Source: Tolumonas osonensis (GTDB lineage: Bacteria; Pseudomonadota; Gammaproteobacteria; Enterobacterales; Aeromonadaceae). Taken from it: 64,000 nucleotides of DNA. Made by a program: the position numbers and the translations under genes. Location: assembly GCF_014202415.1 (NCBI RefSeq), contig NZ_JACHGR010000002.1:1-64000 (forward strand). Reading direction: 5' to 3'. The notes under the pieces are model-generated. The model made no database searches. It saw only the letters and a program-made list of their open reading frames with translations, and was not told the DNA's origin. Below, in pieces: positions 17,393-29,863 of the stretch (its first letter is position 1; each line of letters starts with the position of its first letter).

Positions 17393-18811
17393 ATGACTGC
17401 CGACATTATTACTGACGTTGCAATTATTGGTGCCGGGACCGCAGGGCTTTATGCATTACGCGAGGTTCGCCGGGCCCGTAAATCCTTTGTTCTGATCGAT
17501 ACTGGTCCGCTCGGTACAACCTGTGCGAGGGTAGGTTGTATGCCATCCAAAGTGGCACTGCATGCCGGAAAGCTCTGGGCGTCACGTAATGAACTGAAGG
17601 CAATCGGGGTAGCGGGAACCGATTCTTTAACCATCGATCTTGCCGCGACCTGGGATGCGTTGCGGCAGCAACGGGATAAATTCACTAAAGGGGCTGCCGC
17701 GAAAGCGCTGGCGGTGGGCGAACACCTCATCAGGGGAAAGGCCCGCTTTCTGGAACCTGCCGTTATTGAAGTAACGAATGGCGGAGATAAACAAACCATC
17801 CGCGCCACTTCCGTGGTGATCGCTACGGGTTCACGACCGGTTATTCCGGCCTGGCTGGATTCGGTAAAAGACAGACTGGTAACCACTGATGAATTCTTTG
17901 AACTGACCTCTTTACCGAAGCGGGTAGGTATTCTTGGTCTGGGCGCTATTGGTCTGGAGATGGGGATGGCGTTATCCCGGCTGGGTGTCACCGTGTTCGG
18001 AGCGGATCTGGCACCGGTGGTTGCGGGTATTTCAGATCCTGATGTGGCTCAGCGTGTAATTGAGCAATTTGGTTCTGAGATGACGATGTGGCTGAACAAC
18101 CCCGTGAGTGTGGAACGGACAGAGCAAGGTGTTCTGTTGCGTAGTGGTGATAATCAGGCAGAAGTGGATCTGCTGCTCTGTGCATTAGGCCGTCGTCCCA
18201 ACATCGACACGCTGGGTTTGGCTGAAGCGGGATTTCCGATCGGTGATCGGGGCATGCCGGTATTTGATCATGCGACCTTGCAGATCGGCAATTTACCGGT
18301 ATTTATTACCGGGGACGCCAATGGTTTTCGTCCGCTGATGCATGAAGCTTCCGAGGAAGGTGCGGTTGCCGGCTATAACGCTGTCCGGGAATCCGTAACC
18401 CGGTTTCGCCGCAAAATTTCAGTGGGTATCGCATTCACTGATCCGGATATTTGCTCCGTAGGTGCTCGTTTTGATGAGTTGGATCTGAACAATACAGTTA
18501 TTGCCGGTGCTTCCGGCGAAAGTAATGGTCGAGCCCGCATTCTGGGGGCGGAGGGTAGTCTGTTGCGTGTCTATGCCGATGCCCGGAACGGACAGTTATT
18601 GGGCGCTTCAATTTTTGCTGCCGATGGCGAACATCTGGCGCACCTGCTTGCCTGGGCAATACAGCGAAGGGAAACGGCTGAAAGTTTACTGGAACTGCCT
18701 TTTTATCATCCGACCATGGAAGAAATGTTACAGAGCGTTTTACAGGATATTACGCGAAAGCTGGTCATAAAAGAGGGTGTTCCTGCTGGATTATTGGTCG
18801 ATTACAATTGA
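17393..18811 (+). CDS. Dihydrolipoyl dehydrogenase-like flavoprotein
   Basis: 472 residues; FAD- and NAD(P)-dependent class I pyridine nucleotide-disulfide oxidoreductase. Seen: FAD-binding AIIGAGTAGLYALREV, the redox disulfide in GTTCARVGCMPSK, the NAD site GILGLGAIGLEMGMALSRLG, the second FAD contact FITGDANG, and the C-terminal active base pair in FYHPTMEEML. GGAGG eight bases before the ATG supports the start. No pyruvate or oxoglutarate dehydrogenase E1/E2 gene is near, so this is a solitary paralogue; the electron acceptor (lipoyl, another disulfide or a quinone) is unknown. Confidence 0.85.
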   Translation: MTADIITDVAIIGAGTAGLYALREVRRARKSFVLIDTGPLGTTCARVGCMPSKVALHAGKLWASRNELKAIGVAGTDSLTIDLAATWDALRQQRDKFTKGAAAKALAVGEHLIRGKARFLEPAVIEVTNGGDKQTIRATSVVIATGSRPVIPAWLDSVKDRLVTTDEFFELTSLPKRVGILGLGAIGLEMGMALSRLGVTVFGADLAPVVAGISDPDVAQRVIEQFGSEMTMWLNNPVSVERTEQGVLLRSGDNQAEVDLLLCALGRRPNIDTLGLAEAGFPIGDRGMPVFDHATLQIGNLPVFITGDANGFRPLMHEASEEGAVAGYNAVRESVTRFRRKISVGIAFTDPDICSVGARFDELDLNNTVIAGASGESNGRARILGAEGSLLRVYADARNGQLLGASIFAADGEHLAHLLAWAIQRRETAESLLELPFYHPTMEEMLQSVLQDITRKLVIKEGVPAGLLVDYN

Positions 18812-18928
18812 TTTCAGCGAATTATCCTGGTTGATTTTTTGAGTCCGTTGACAGATTGCAAAGTGCAACTAGATTGTATTATATGTGTAGTTGTATTTTT
18901 TTCGATCAGAAATGGAGGCGCTTTGCAA

Positions 18929-19129
18929 ATGAGAGACTCACATCTAACCGAAATCAATAATGCTCATCTTTTCATGGAATATCTGAGGTGTTCAGGTTTT
19001 AAGCTACCAGGTTCGCGATGCAATAACTGGGAACTGGTCATGCATGAAGAGGTCATTGCCCGGATCAAAAAAGACAGTAACGGCCAGAAAAAATTTTTTA
19101 TCTGCGCCGCATTGATTGGGCGCAAATAA
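18929..19129 (+). CDS. Small hypothetical protein
   Basis: About 66 residues from the ATG at 18929, behind GGAGG ten bases away; the frame extends upstream to a TTG but without support. Sequence begins MRDSHLTEINNAHLFMEYL and ends FFICAALIGRK; no recognised domain. The upstream region has a TTGACA and a short palindrome TTGCA-AAG-TGCAA but no -10 box at a proper distance. Moderately supported as a gene by its ribosome site and the absence of anything else in this stretch. Confidence 0.45.
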   Translation: MRDSHLTEINNAHLFMEYLRCSGFKLPGSRCNNWELVMHEEVIARIKKDSNGQKKFFICAALIGRK

Positions 19130-19226
19130 CAGGCTCAAGAGTATCCGCTACCACTCAATCGTCACCCATCCTTATCTTCACGCCGGATGCATAAATCACG
19201 ATTCCTGAGATCTTCATCAAAAAAAA

Positions 19227-19253
19227 TGAAACCGGTTGCTGAAACCGGTTTCT
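19227..19253 (+). promoter_or_regulatory. Tandem AscG/LacI-type operators
   Basis: TGAAACCGGTTGCT and TGAAACCGGTTTCT follow each other without a gap. The second contains the perfect palindrome GAAACCGGTTTC, the consensus I know for AscG, the LacI-family repressor of beta-glucoside genes in E. coli. They lie just upstream of a TATAGT at 19262 that can act as -10 of the PTS IIB gene, so a bound repressor would block it. No such repressor gene is in the window. Confidence 0.65.
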
Positions 19254-19311
19254 GGTTGTTGTATAGTCTCTCTCAGACACACCATCACGGAACATATAAG
19301 AGGGCTTTACT

Positions 19312-19617
19312 ATGAAGAAAATTTTTCTCTGCTGCGCTGCAGGCATGTCTACCAGTATGGTTGTAAACAAAATGAAGCAAGCAGCTGCTCAGAAAGGCGT
19401 GGAAGTCGAGATCATTGCGGTAGCCATGGAAGAGTTTGATACTACCTTGCCTAAATATGACTGCTGTCTGTTAGGGCCTCAAATCAAATACAAATTTGAA
19501 GAATTCAAGAAAAAAGCCGATGCCGCAGGTAAACCAATCGCGGTGATCAACAGCATGGATTACGGCATGATGCGTGGTGATAAAATCCTCGCAGATGCGC
19601 TGGCCATGATGGGCTAA
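19312..19617 (+). CDS. PTS lactose/cellobiose-family IIB component
   Basis: 101 residues, the normal size of a stand-alone IIB of the Lac/Chb family. MKKIFLCCAAGMSTSMVVNK holds the phosphorylatable cysteine (C7 or C8) in the CxAGMSTS P-loop. It takes phosphate from IIA and passes it to the sugar in IIC (cellobiose, chitobiose or other beta-glucosides). AGAGGG precedes the ATG. Followed 66 bp later by a 6-phospho-beta-glucosidase, so one operon. IIA and IIC are not in the window and must be supplied from elsewhere. Confidence 0.9.
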   Translation: MKKIFLCCAAGMSTSMVVNKMKQAAAQKGVEVEIIAVAMEEFDTTLPKYDCCLLGPQIKYKFEEFKKKADAAGKPIAVINSMDYGMMRGDKILADALAMMG

Positions 19618-19671
19618 TACGCTGTTAGCTAACGAATTTAATAGTAAAAATTATCAGCAAATGTCATTTAG

Positions 19672-21117
<1,446 letters not shown>

Positions 21118-21142
21118 AATTTTGTTATCCCGTGCTCATGTT

Positions 21143-21173
21143 CATCCCCTTTCTCTGGAAGGGGATGTTTTTT
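21143..21173 (+). terminator. Terminator after the phospho-beta-glucosidase gene
   Basis: CATCCCCTT pairs with AAGGGGATG around TCTCTGG and is followed by six T. The next gene begins only 24 bp later, so read-through or a promoter inside this region is needed to express it. Confidence 0.82.
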
Positions 21174-21196
21174 ATGGCAATTTCTGGAGTCAAATC

Positions 21197-21457
21197 ATGG
21201 ATGCATCTGTCACAGAACTGATCGGGCTGGTTGCTGGGTGTTTAACCACCGGATCGTTTATCCCGCAAGTTTTTAAAATTCTGAAAACCCGCGATGTATC
21301 GGGTATTTCACTGGTGATGTATGTTGCTTTTACTATCGGTGTCTTGCTGTGGTGTATTTACGGTTTCAGCCATGGTCAGATCTCGATTATCGCCTCCAAC
21401 GGTATCACGCTGGCACTGGCGTCTGTGATCCTAGGGATGAAGCTTCGTTACCGTTAG
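21197..21457 (+). CDS. SemiSWEET sugar transporter
   Basis: 86 residues with three membrane helices, the standard SemiSWEET size. The PQ-loop motif is visible in GSFIPQVFKILKTRDVSGIS and the third helix ends KLRYR. These proteins dimerise to form a passive channel for sucrose, glucose or other sugars. I chose the ATG at 21197, behind CTGGAG; upstream frame extension runs through the terminator and is not credible. Its place directly after the beta-glucoside genes suggests a role with the same sugars, perhaps overflow of glucose, but this is inferred. Confidence 0.88.
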   Translation: MDASVTELIGLVAGCLTTGSFIPQVFKILKTRDVSGISLVMYVAFTIGVLLWCIYGFSHGQISIIASNGITLALASVILGMKLRYR

Positions 21458-21496
21458 GGCAGGTAACAGGCGTGTTGCACTGAATATCGGAAATTA

Positions 21497-21530
21497 AAAA
21501 AGGGGCATTGTTTTTCAATGCCCCTTTTTA
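21497..21530. terminator. Terminator after the SemiSWEET gene
   Basis: AAAAAGGGGCATTG and CAATGCCCCTTTTT pair perfectly around TTTTT. Symmetrical A and T runs allow use from both sides. Confidence 0.9.
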
Positions 21531-21536
21531 CTATCT

Positions 21537-21564
21537 TTTAAAAACCACCCCGGCAAGGGGTGGT
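21537..21564 (-). terminator. Terminator of argG
   Basis: On the minus strand ACCACCCC-TTGCC-GGGGTGGT is followed by TTTTAAAAG. It lies 11 bp after the argG stop. Confidence 0.7.
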
Positions 21565-21574
21565 AAACGCAGAA

Positions 21575-22927
<1,353 letters not shown>

Positions 22928-22997
22928 CTATGGAACAACGCACTACCACGCCGGGTCTGTGCATTGCTCCCCGTAATCTGTTGCTGTCATTTTAATC

Positions 22998-23013
22998 ATG
23001 CATATTTATGCAT
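22998..23013 (-). promoter_or_regulatory. ARG box (ArgR operator) upstream of argG
   Basis: ATGCATATTTATGCAT: arms ATGCATA and TATGCAT around TT, close to the ArgR half-site pattern (TGAAT-A/T-ATTCA). It is 95 bp before the argG start, in the promoter region. The usual second box 3 bp away is weak here. Confidence 0.6.
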
Positions 23014-23099
23014 AATAAGTGAGTGGGAATTTAAACATCTTTTCCCGCTTTCGGGAAGAGATAAGCACCGATTTATTCGAAAATTTTATAATAGTTCAT

Positions 23100-23741
23100 T
23101 TACCGGAACTGGAGCAGCGAGATAAAGAAATGGATGATTCCCTTGATCAACGGCGCCAGAGGCAGGATTTGAATATCCGTGTTGGCCTGGATCAGGATAA
23201 TCAGCAGTAAACCTAAAGTGCCATATCGGTAGATAGTGTTTAGCAGCTGAGGATTGGTTTTCTGCAAAAACGTGGTGTAAAGATGTGAGCCATCAAGCGG
23301 CGGGATCGGGATCAGGTTAAAGACAAACAAGCCGACGTTGATGAGACTCCACACAATCAGCAGGTTGATGACCGCAAATCCGGAAGGCGCTTCAAAGTAA
23401 GGGAAAATGAATAAAATCCGGGCAATCACCAGAAACAGGATTGCTAGCAAGAGATTGGAAAAGGGGCCCGCCAGTGAAATCAGGATCTCATCCCGGTGTC
23501 TTTTTTTCAGGTTATCCGGATTAAAACTCACCGGTTTTGCCCAGCCGAAGCCGGCAATGATAATTAGCAGAAAACCCAGCGGGTCGATGTGTTTCAGCGG
23601 ATTTAATGTCAGACGGCCATCATTCCGTGCGGTCATATCGCCCAGCTTGTACGCCGTGTATGCATGAGCCAGTTCGTGAACAGTCAGTCCGATGATGACC
23701 GCAGGCATCGCCTTGAGTAGCCAGAAGAGATCAAAATTCAT
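23100..23741 (-). CDS. Site-2 protease family (M50) membrane metalloprotease
   Basis: 213 residues from the ATG at 23741 (MNFDLFWLLKAMP); the frame can be opened six codons earlier at a TTG but ATG with GGGA before it is better. HELAHA near residue 23 is the zinc-binding site; NLIPIPPLDGSHL gives the third ligand (aspartate). Five to six hydrophobic helices. It belongs to the short YwhC/YdiL-like M50 group without a PDZ domain, unlike RseP. Substrate unknown. Stand-alone between argG and the FAH gene. Confidence 0.87.
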   Translation of the reverse strand: MNFDLFWLLKAMPAVIIGLTVHELAHAYTAYKLGDMTARNDGRLTLNPLKHIDPLGFLLIIIAGFGWAKPVSFNPDNLKKRHRDEILISLAGPFSNLLLAILFLVIARILFIFPYFEAPSGFAVINLLIVWSLINVGLFVFNLIPIPPLDGSHLYTTFLQKTNPQLLNTIYRYGTLGLLLIILIQANTDIQILPLAPLIKGIIHFFISLLQFR

Positions 23742-23853
23742 AAATAATTCCCGATTCAATCAGTTATCCCATTTTACATGGGTACTTTATCATTTAGATA
23801 TACGAATCTGGGCAGACAAATGATGATCTCTGGCCGGGAAAAGAATTTCTGGC

Positions 23854-24471
23854 CTATCGGGCAATCCATTCGCCACGGGTAACGATTTTATCATCAACCA
23901 TGACATTTGCTGTAAACAGGTCATGCTGATGTATCACGCCAACACCTTTGGGTGATCCGGTCATGACGATATCGCCATCATTCAGCGTTATAAACGAGCG
24001 TATTTCTTGCAATATCTGTTCGGGTTTATGGATCATGAGGTCTATCTGACCGTATTGTGTCCGTTTGCCATTAATATCCAATGAAAATGACAGGTTTTTA
24101 TCGTGATCTGATATTTCGGTAAAGTTGCTGAATACGGCGGAACCATCAAAAGATTTTGCTCGTTCCCAGGGCAGGCCTTTTTTTTTCAGTGTCGTCTGAA
24201 GTTGCCGTTTAGTGAGATCCAGGCCAAAACCAATCGCGGAAAATCTGTTTTTTTCATAAAGAAAACAGAGTTCGCCTTCATAACTGAGTGGTTCCTGATG
24301 ATATGAAAGGAGTTCATTGCTGATGGCGGAATTATGTTTCATGAATATCAGGATTTCATCCGGAATTTCATTTTCCAGTTCCATGATATGTTCAACATAA
24401 TTTCTGCCGACACAGACAATTTTAGAGGGGATTATTTTTCTGTCATTGATAGTGATGCTTTTCATTGCCAT
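23854..24471 (-). CDS. Fumarylacetoacetate hydrolase family protein
   Basis: 205 residues. FAH-fold: SKIVCVGRNYVEHIMELENE at the N-terminus, metal-binding acids in YEGELCFLYEK, the KSFDGSAVF segment and DIVMTGSPKGVGVI near the end. Family members hydrolyse or decarboxylate beta-keto acids such as acylpyruvates or oxaloacetate. The start may be the ATG at 24465, since AAGAG is better spaced to it than to 24471. It lies 93 bp after pduX in the same direction, possibly as a tail of the pdu operon, but FAH proteins are not normal pdu members. The substrate is unknown. Confidence 0.8.
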   Translation of the reverse strand: MAMKSITINDRKIIPSKIVCVGRNYVEHIMELENEIPDEILIFMKHNSAISNELLSYHQEPLSYEGELCFLYEKNRFSAIGFGLDLTKRQLQTTLKKKGLPWERAKSFDGSAVFSNFTEISDHDKNLSFSLDINGKRTQYGQIDLMIHKPEQILQEIRSFITLNDGDIVMTGSPKGVGVIHQHDLFTANVMVDDKIVTRGEWIAR

Positions 24472-24564
24472 CGCTCTTTTTATAAGAAAGTGCTATTGGT
24501 TATATCGCTAAAAGCAATTCCGTAGAATATAAATTTAATGACCTTTATTTGCTTTACTGTTCGA

Positions 24565-25425
24565 CTAACGGACACCGCCTGTAATCATATGTGAACAATG
24601 GCGATACGGATAAAGCTTGTTTAGCCCCATTTCATTGATTTCTCTGGAGATCCGTTCAATATCATGCCTATTTTCATTAAAAAACAGACCCACTACGGTG
24701 CCGCTGTGTGCGACATTCAATCCATAAAGATCATGGGTTTCGATCAATTTAAGCAATTTATCAAATGCGGGTTTGGGTAATATATTCTGGCTGGCTTCGG
24801 CGCTGAGCGTTGCGGCTTGTCCTAATTTATAAATATCATTATTTCGGGCTGCTTCCTGAAAATAAATCCAGGATTGTTCCAGTTTACCGGCATTTGCCAG
24901 TAATGCGTGCCGGCGATCAAGCCGGTGATAGTCGGCGGTAATCAGTTGTTGTTCACTTTCCAGGATCAGAATATTTAATTCTGGCGACCAGTTGTGGCCA
25001 ATTTGAGTCTGACCGGTATTATGATCAAATAATGTGAGATCGCTGAAAATCGTACTGTCGGTGGGCTCTATCTGCAAGCAGATATCCGCGATTTCCTGTT
25101 CTGTCAGACGCTGATTCAGATGGCGGGCGGTTGCCACGGCGGTTGCCGCAATATCGGCGGTACTGCTGGCCATGCCTTTGGCCACCGGAATGGTGGAATC
25201 AAAACGGATCCGCAGCATCTGGTGCAGTTCTTCCGGTAGATCAAAATGCCGGAGAACCCGTTTCAGCATGTCGCGCATTCGCGGGCGTTCACGGGCATCC
25301 GGGGCACCGTCACATACTTCAACGGTGCTGAACCAGTTGATGGGGCAGGAAATCAGTTTCTCGCTGCCCAGCACCCAGCCCTGGATCAGTTCACCGCAGG
25401 AGGCCGGACAACGCGCTTCAGCCAT
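24565..25425 (-). CDS. pduX: L-threonine kinase PduX
   Basis: 286 residues (Salmonella PduX about 300). GHMP-family kinase making L-threonine O-3-phosphate from threonine and ATP, the first step toward the aminopropanol arm of cobalamin. Seen: MAEARCPASCGELIQGWVLG, the glycine/serine-rich ATP loop VAKGMASSTADIAATAVA, and the C-terminal NVAHSGTVVGLFF. It overlaps the cobD start by 8 bp, and CobD uses its product. It is the last recognised gene of the pdu operon, as in Salmonella. Confidence 0.93.
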   Translation of the reverse strand: MAEARCPASCGELIQGWVLGSEKLISCPINWFSTVEVCDGAPDARERPRMRDMLKRVLRHFDLPEELHQMLRIRFDSTIPVAKGMASSTADIAATAVATARHLNQRLTEQEIADICLQIEPTDSTIFSDLTLFDHNTGQTQIGHNWSPELNILILESEQQLITADYHRLDRRHALLANAGKLEQSWIYFQEAARNNDIYKLGQAATLSAEASQNILPKPAFDKLLKLIETHDLYGLNVAHSGTVVGLFFNENRHDIERISREINEMGLNKLYPYRHCSHMITGGVR

Positions 25426-26497
25426 GTCCGAATACCTGTTTCAGAGCGGCAACCAGCTGTTGGTTATTTTCGTGGCTTTTAATGGCAACCCGGTAATGTT
25501 GATCGCTGAGGCCGGGATAATTGGCGCAGTGACGGATCAGCAGATGATGTCTGAGCAGTTCATCCTGCAGGTTTAATTCAGTTTGTTGATTTCTGATGAA
25601 AATGTAATTGGCGGCAGGACGCCAGACTTTCAATTCGCTGAACTGACTTAATGCCTGATAAAGATATTCCTGTTCGGCCTGTAGCCAGTGGTGCGTTTGC
25701 TGAATATATCCCCGATCATCCAAAACCGTTTCACCGGCAAGGGCGGCGAAGGCGTTGATCGTCCATGGCTCACGCTGATCGCGCATGGTGTCGATAGCCT
25801 GCATATCTGAGCTGAGCAGATAGCCCAAACGTAAGCCCGGAATAGCGAAAAACTTGGTGAGTGAACGCAGGATGAACAGATTCGGATAGTCGTTCAGGCT
25901 GGCCGTCAGCCCGGTCTGGCCGGGCAGAAAATCAATAAACGATTCATCGACAATCAGAGTGATCTGCAATTCACGACACCGGTCAAGGATCTGCAGCAGC
26001 AGTGCCTGCGGTGGTTGTTGCCCGGTCGGGTTGTTGGGCGTGCATAAAAACAGACAATCGAGATCCGGCGTCAGTGCATCCAGCAACGCGGCGGTTGGCT
26101 GATAATCATCAGCCTCATGCAGCGTGTAATTCACGATGTCACAGGATTCCCGCTCCAGCGCCCGCCGGTATTCGGCAAACCCCGGAACGGGCAGCATGGC
26201 TTTTTTGGGGCGCAGATAATGCGTGAGCGCGAAAATCAGCTCGGTGGCACCATTACCGGCCAGAACGGCGCGGGGGCTGCATCCGATATGGCGGGCGAGC
26301 GCAGCATGCAGCCGCTGATAATCGATGTCCGGGTAGTGTTCCGCCAGCGTCAGATTATCCACGATGGCCTGTTTCAGCGATGCCGGCATGCCGAGCGGAT
26401 TGATGTTGGCGCTGAAATCCAGAATCGAATCCGGCGCCAGCCCGTACCGCTCTGCCATTTGCAGCACATTCCCGCCATGCTGACCGCTTTTTGCCAT
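25418..26497 (-). CDS. cobD: L-threonine-O-3-phosphate decarboxylase CobD
   Basis: 359 residues. Class I/II aminotransferase fold, but the enzyme decarboxylates threonine phosphate to (R)-1-aminopropan-2-ol phosphate for the B12 nucleotide loop. LDFSANINPLGMPASLKQAI at the N-terminus is characteristic; CTPNNPTGQ, the PLP aspartate in VDESFIDF and the PLP lysine in SLTKFFAIPGLRLGY follow. It sits between cobA and pduX and uses PduX's product. In Salmonella cobD lies elsewhere, so this arrangement is different. Confidence 0.92.
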   Translation of the reverse strand: MAKSGQHGGNVLQMAERYGLAPDSILDFSANINPLGMPASLKQAIVDNLTLAEHYPDIDYQRLHAALARHIGCSPRAVLAGNGATELIFALTHYLRPKKAMLPVPGFAEYRRALERESCDIVNYTLHEADDYQPTAALLDALTPDLDCLFLCTPNNPTGQQPPQALLLQILDRCRELQITLIVDESFIDFLPGQTGLTASLNDYPNLFILRSLTKFFAIPGLRLGYLLSSDMQAIDTMRDQREPWTINAFAALAGETVLDDRGYIQQTHHWLQAEQEYLYQALSQFSELKVWRPAANYIFIRNQQTELNLQDELLRHHLLIRHCANYPGLSDQHYRVAIKSHENNQQLVAALKQVFGHG

Positions 26498-26515
26498 GCT
26501 TATCTTCCTGAGTAA

Positions 26516-27307
26516 TTAAAACGCTTCCGCCAGTGTGGAGAGATCAATCATTTCATCCAGTTGCATGACGGTCGGCGTAAATTGTAACAGCTTCTGCAGT
26601 TGGACCACATTGCCAATCACAATCAGCGCCGGTGATTTGATCCCTTCGCGGAGCACATCCTGCGGCAAGGTGGCGAGCGTACCCTGTGCAATTTTCTGAA
26701 CCTGATGGCTGGCGCACATTACGGCAGCGGCTGGCGTAGAAGCGGCTTTGCCATGTTCAATCAGTTGCTGGCAGATGGTTTCAATCTGACTCATCCCCAT
26801 CAGAATGACCAATGTGCCCTGCAACTTGGCCAGCGTCGGCCAGTCCTGCGGATCTTTACCCTGCTGCAAATGCCCGGTAATGACGTGGAAGGAAGAGGCA
26901 TGGTCCCGGTGCGTGACTGGAATACCGGCGTAGGCCAGGCCGCCAATTGCCGAGGTGATACCGGGGATCACTTCAAACGGAATACCGGATTGCGCCAGGG
27001 TTTCGACCTCTTCACCACCGCGGCCAAACACATAAGGATCGCCGCCTTTCAGCCGTACGACATTGCGTCCCATCAGGGCTTGGGCAACCAGGATCTGATT
27101 GATTTCGTCCTGCGGGATCGGGTGGTTGTTCGGGGTTTTTCCGACATTGATCATCTCGCAGCCGGCCGGTACTTCCGCCAGCAGTTCTTTACAGACCAGA
27201 CGATCATAAACCAGCACATCGGCATGTCGAATACAGTGCAGACCTTTTACCGTGATTAAGGAGGGGTCACCGGGACCCGCGCCAACCAGCCATACTTTTC
27301 CGTTCAT
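26516..27307 (-). CDS. cobA: Uroporphyrinogen-III C-methyltransferase (SUMT)
   Basis: 263 residues, a stand-alone SUMT of the CobA/CysG-C type: it methylates uroporphyrinogen III twice to precorrin-2 for cobalamin and siroheme. KVWLVGAGPGDPSLITVKGL is the N-terminal SAM-binding P-loop; RLKGGDPYVFGRGGEE and PGITSAIGGLAYAGIPVTHR are strictly typical. The name cobA here means SUMT, not the Salmonella adenosyltransferase. It lies 4 bp after pduW and before cobD, tying B12 synthesis to propanediol use. No dehydrogenase/chelatase domain is attached. Confidence 0.92.
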   Translation of the reverse strand: MNGKVWLVGAGPGDPSLITVKGLHCIRHADVLVYDRLVCKELLAEVPAGCEMINVGKTPNNHPIPQDEINQILVAQALMGRNVVRLKGGDPYVFGRGGEEVETLAQSGIPFEVIPGITSAIGGLAYAGIPVTHRDHASSFHVITGHLQQGKDPQDWPTLAKLQGTLVILMGMSQIETICQQLIEHGKAASTPAAAVMCASHQVQKIAQGTLATLPQDVLREGIKSPALIVIGNVVQLQKLLQFTPTVMQLDEMIDLSTLAEAF

Positions 27308-27310
27308 AGT

Positions 27311-28504
<1,194 letters not shown>

Positions 28505-28511
28505 TTACGGC

Positions 28512-28940
28512 TTAGTTGAGATATTCCAGAAGTGGTGAGAGACCCTCTCCGGTAACGGAAGAGGTAATAAACAGAGACTGCGCTCCTGCCTGCATCAGTT
28601 GCTGACGGGCAAAATCGAGGTCATGGCCGTCAGTCGTGGTGTCGGCTTTGGTGATGATGCCGATCACGGGTTTGTTGAACGCGGTGGCAAACATCGGTGC
28701 AAAAAAGCATTGCGGACTGTCAGCACTCTGCACCAGCGCCACCACATCGGCATCGCAGGACGTGGTAATCAATGCGCTGTAAAGACAGCGGTTTTCCAGA
28801 TATTCGCCCGGTGTATCGATAGCGTAGTCGCAATAATCGAGCGCCTGGGTTTTATGGTAAGCCATAGGGTCGCCCTGCAGGCGCTGGACTAACGAGGTTT
28901 TGCCGCACTGGCTTTGTCCGATCAGCATGATTCGTTTCAT
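28512..28940 (-). CDS. pduV: PduV, small GTPase-like protein
   Basis: 142 residues (Salmonella 150). EutP/PduV family with Walker A GQSQCGKTSL at the N-terminus, a switch-like DTPGEYLEN and a base-recognition ITKADTTT. In Salmonella PduV associates with the outside of the microcompartment and its movement. It lies 5 bp downstream of pduU. Confidence 0.92.
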   Translation of the reverse strand: MKRIMLIGQSQCGKTSLVQRLQGDPMAYHKTQALDYCDYAIDTPGEYLENRCLYSALITTSCDADVVALVQSADSPQCFFAPMFATAFNKPVIGIITKADTTTDGHDLDFARQQLMQAGAQSLFITSSVTGEGLSPLLEYLN

Positions 28941-28945
28941 GATGG

Positions 28946-29299
28946 TTACGTCCGGGTCAGTTCGCAGGCGCTGAATTTCATCATGTCGCCCAGCGTATGG
29001 ATGACCTGACGTAGCGCATATTCGATGGCTGAAACATCGCCGGTGATGATGACGGCGCCGGTGAAACGATCAATAAAACCGATGGTGACTGCGCCGGATT
29101 TGGTGGCGATATCGCTGGCGATGATGGCGCCTTCACTCGGGGTAATCGTCAGAATGCCGATGGCACTGGCTGCTTCATTCAGGCCAAGTTTTTTGTAGAG
29201 TTCTTTATTCGGGTTGGCGATCAGATGCGCCAGTGTGATCTGCTTACCCGGTACGTATTCCTGTATGACACGTTCTTTGGCTTGAAATTGTTCCAGCAT
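28946..29299 (-). CDS. pduU: PduU, circularly permuted BMC shell protein
   Basis: 117 residues with one permuted BMC domain. The N-terminal strand segment ([20 protein letters not shown]) builds the small beta-barrel cap known for PduU hexamers, followed by [20 protein letters not shown] and [19 protein letters not shown]. Minor hexameric shell component with a closed pore. Position after pduT matches Salmonella. Confidence 0.93.
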   Translation of the reverse strand: MLEQFQAKERVIQEYVPGKQITLAHLIANPNKELYKKLGLNEAASAIGILTITPSEGAIIASDIATKSGAVTIGFIDRFTGAVIITGDVSAIEYALRQVIHTLGDMMKFSACELTRT

Positions 29300-29312
29300 A
29301 AAATCACCTTGA

Positions 29313-29861
29313 TTAGACTAATTGTTGCCAGAGGGCATCGTGAGGTTTGGCAATGACCGCACTGTGTACCAGCAATCCTTTTTCACCGGCACTCTGACTG
29401 GCAGCTTTGACGGCGGTCGCGGCATCAGCGATATCACCATTCACCACCAGATAGCATTTGCCACCGATACCGAAGGCCATATGAATGCGCACCAGCGTGA
29501 CATTGGCCGCTTTTACGGCACTGTCGGCGGCGGCAATACAGGCGGCGACGCTGTAGGTTTCGACCACGCCCAGTGCCTGACGTTTTTCGACCGGGGTGAC
29601 ACCGCTGATGGCGGGTAACACAGACGCATGCACATTCGGCAGCACAAAACTGTCGACTTTCATATGTCCGCCTTCGCGTTCACCGTTTTGCACCGCTTGC
29701 TGTACCGCCGTTATTTCACCGCCAACCATGACGATGTATTTGCCGGGGCAGATGGTTTTGGCACTGAGCAGATCCACGTTCGCGCTTTTCAGCATCACGT
29801 CGGTGACCTGAATGCCTTTGGCGATACTGTTCAATTCAACCAATCCGATTGCGTGATACAT
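29313..29861 (-). CDS. pduT: PduT, tandem-BMC iron-sulfur shell protein
   Basis: 182 residues from the ATG at 29861 ([17 protein letters not shown]) with AGAGG before it; the frame extends 69 residues into pduS but this is not real. Two BMC domains. Cysteine 108 in [11 protein letters not shown] sits at the same number as the residue that holds the 4Fe-4S cluster at the trimer pore in Salmonella PduT. It forms a pseudohexameric trimer in the shell and may pass electrons to PduS, whose gene ends 2 bp before. Confidence 0.94.
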   Translation of the reverse strand: MYHAIGLVELNSIAKGIQVTDVMLKSANVDLLSAKTICPGKYIVMVGGEITAVQQAVQNGEREGGHMKVDSFVLPNVHASVLPAISGVTPVEKRQALGVVETYSVAACIAAADSAVKAANVTLVRIHMAFGIGGKCYLVVNGDIADAATAVKAASQSAGEKGLLVHSAVIAKPHDALWQQLV

Positions 29862-29863
29862 GG

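Noticed and set aside
18848-18882. TTGACA with TATTAT as promoter of the small protein at 18929
   Set aside because: The spacer would be 23 bp; no proper -10 at 16-18 bp.
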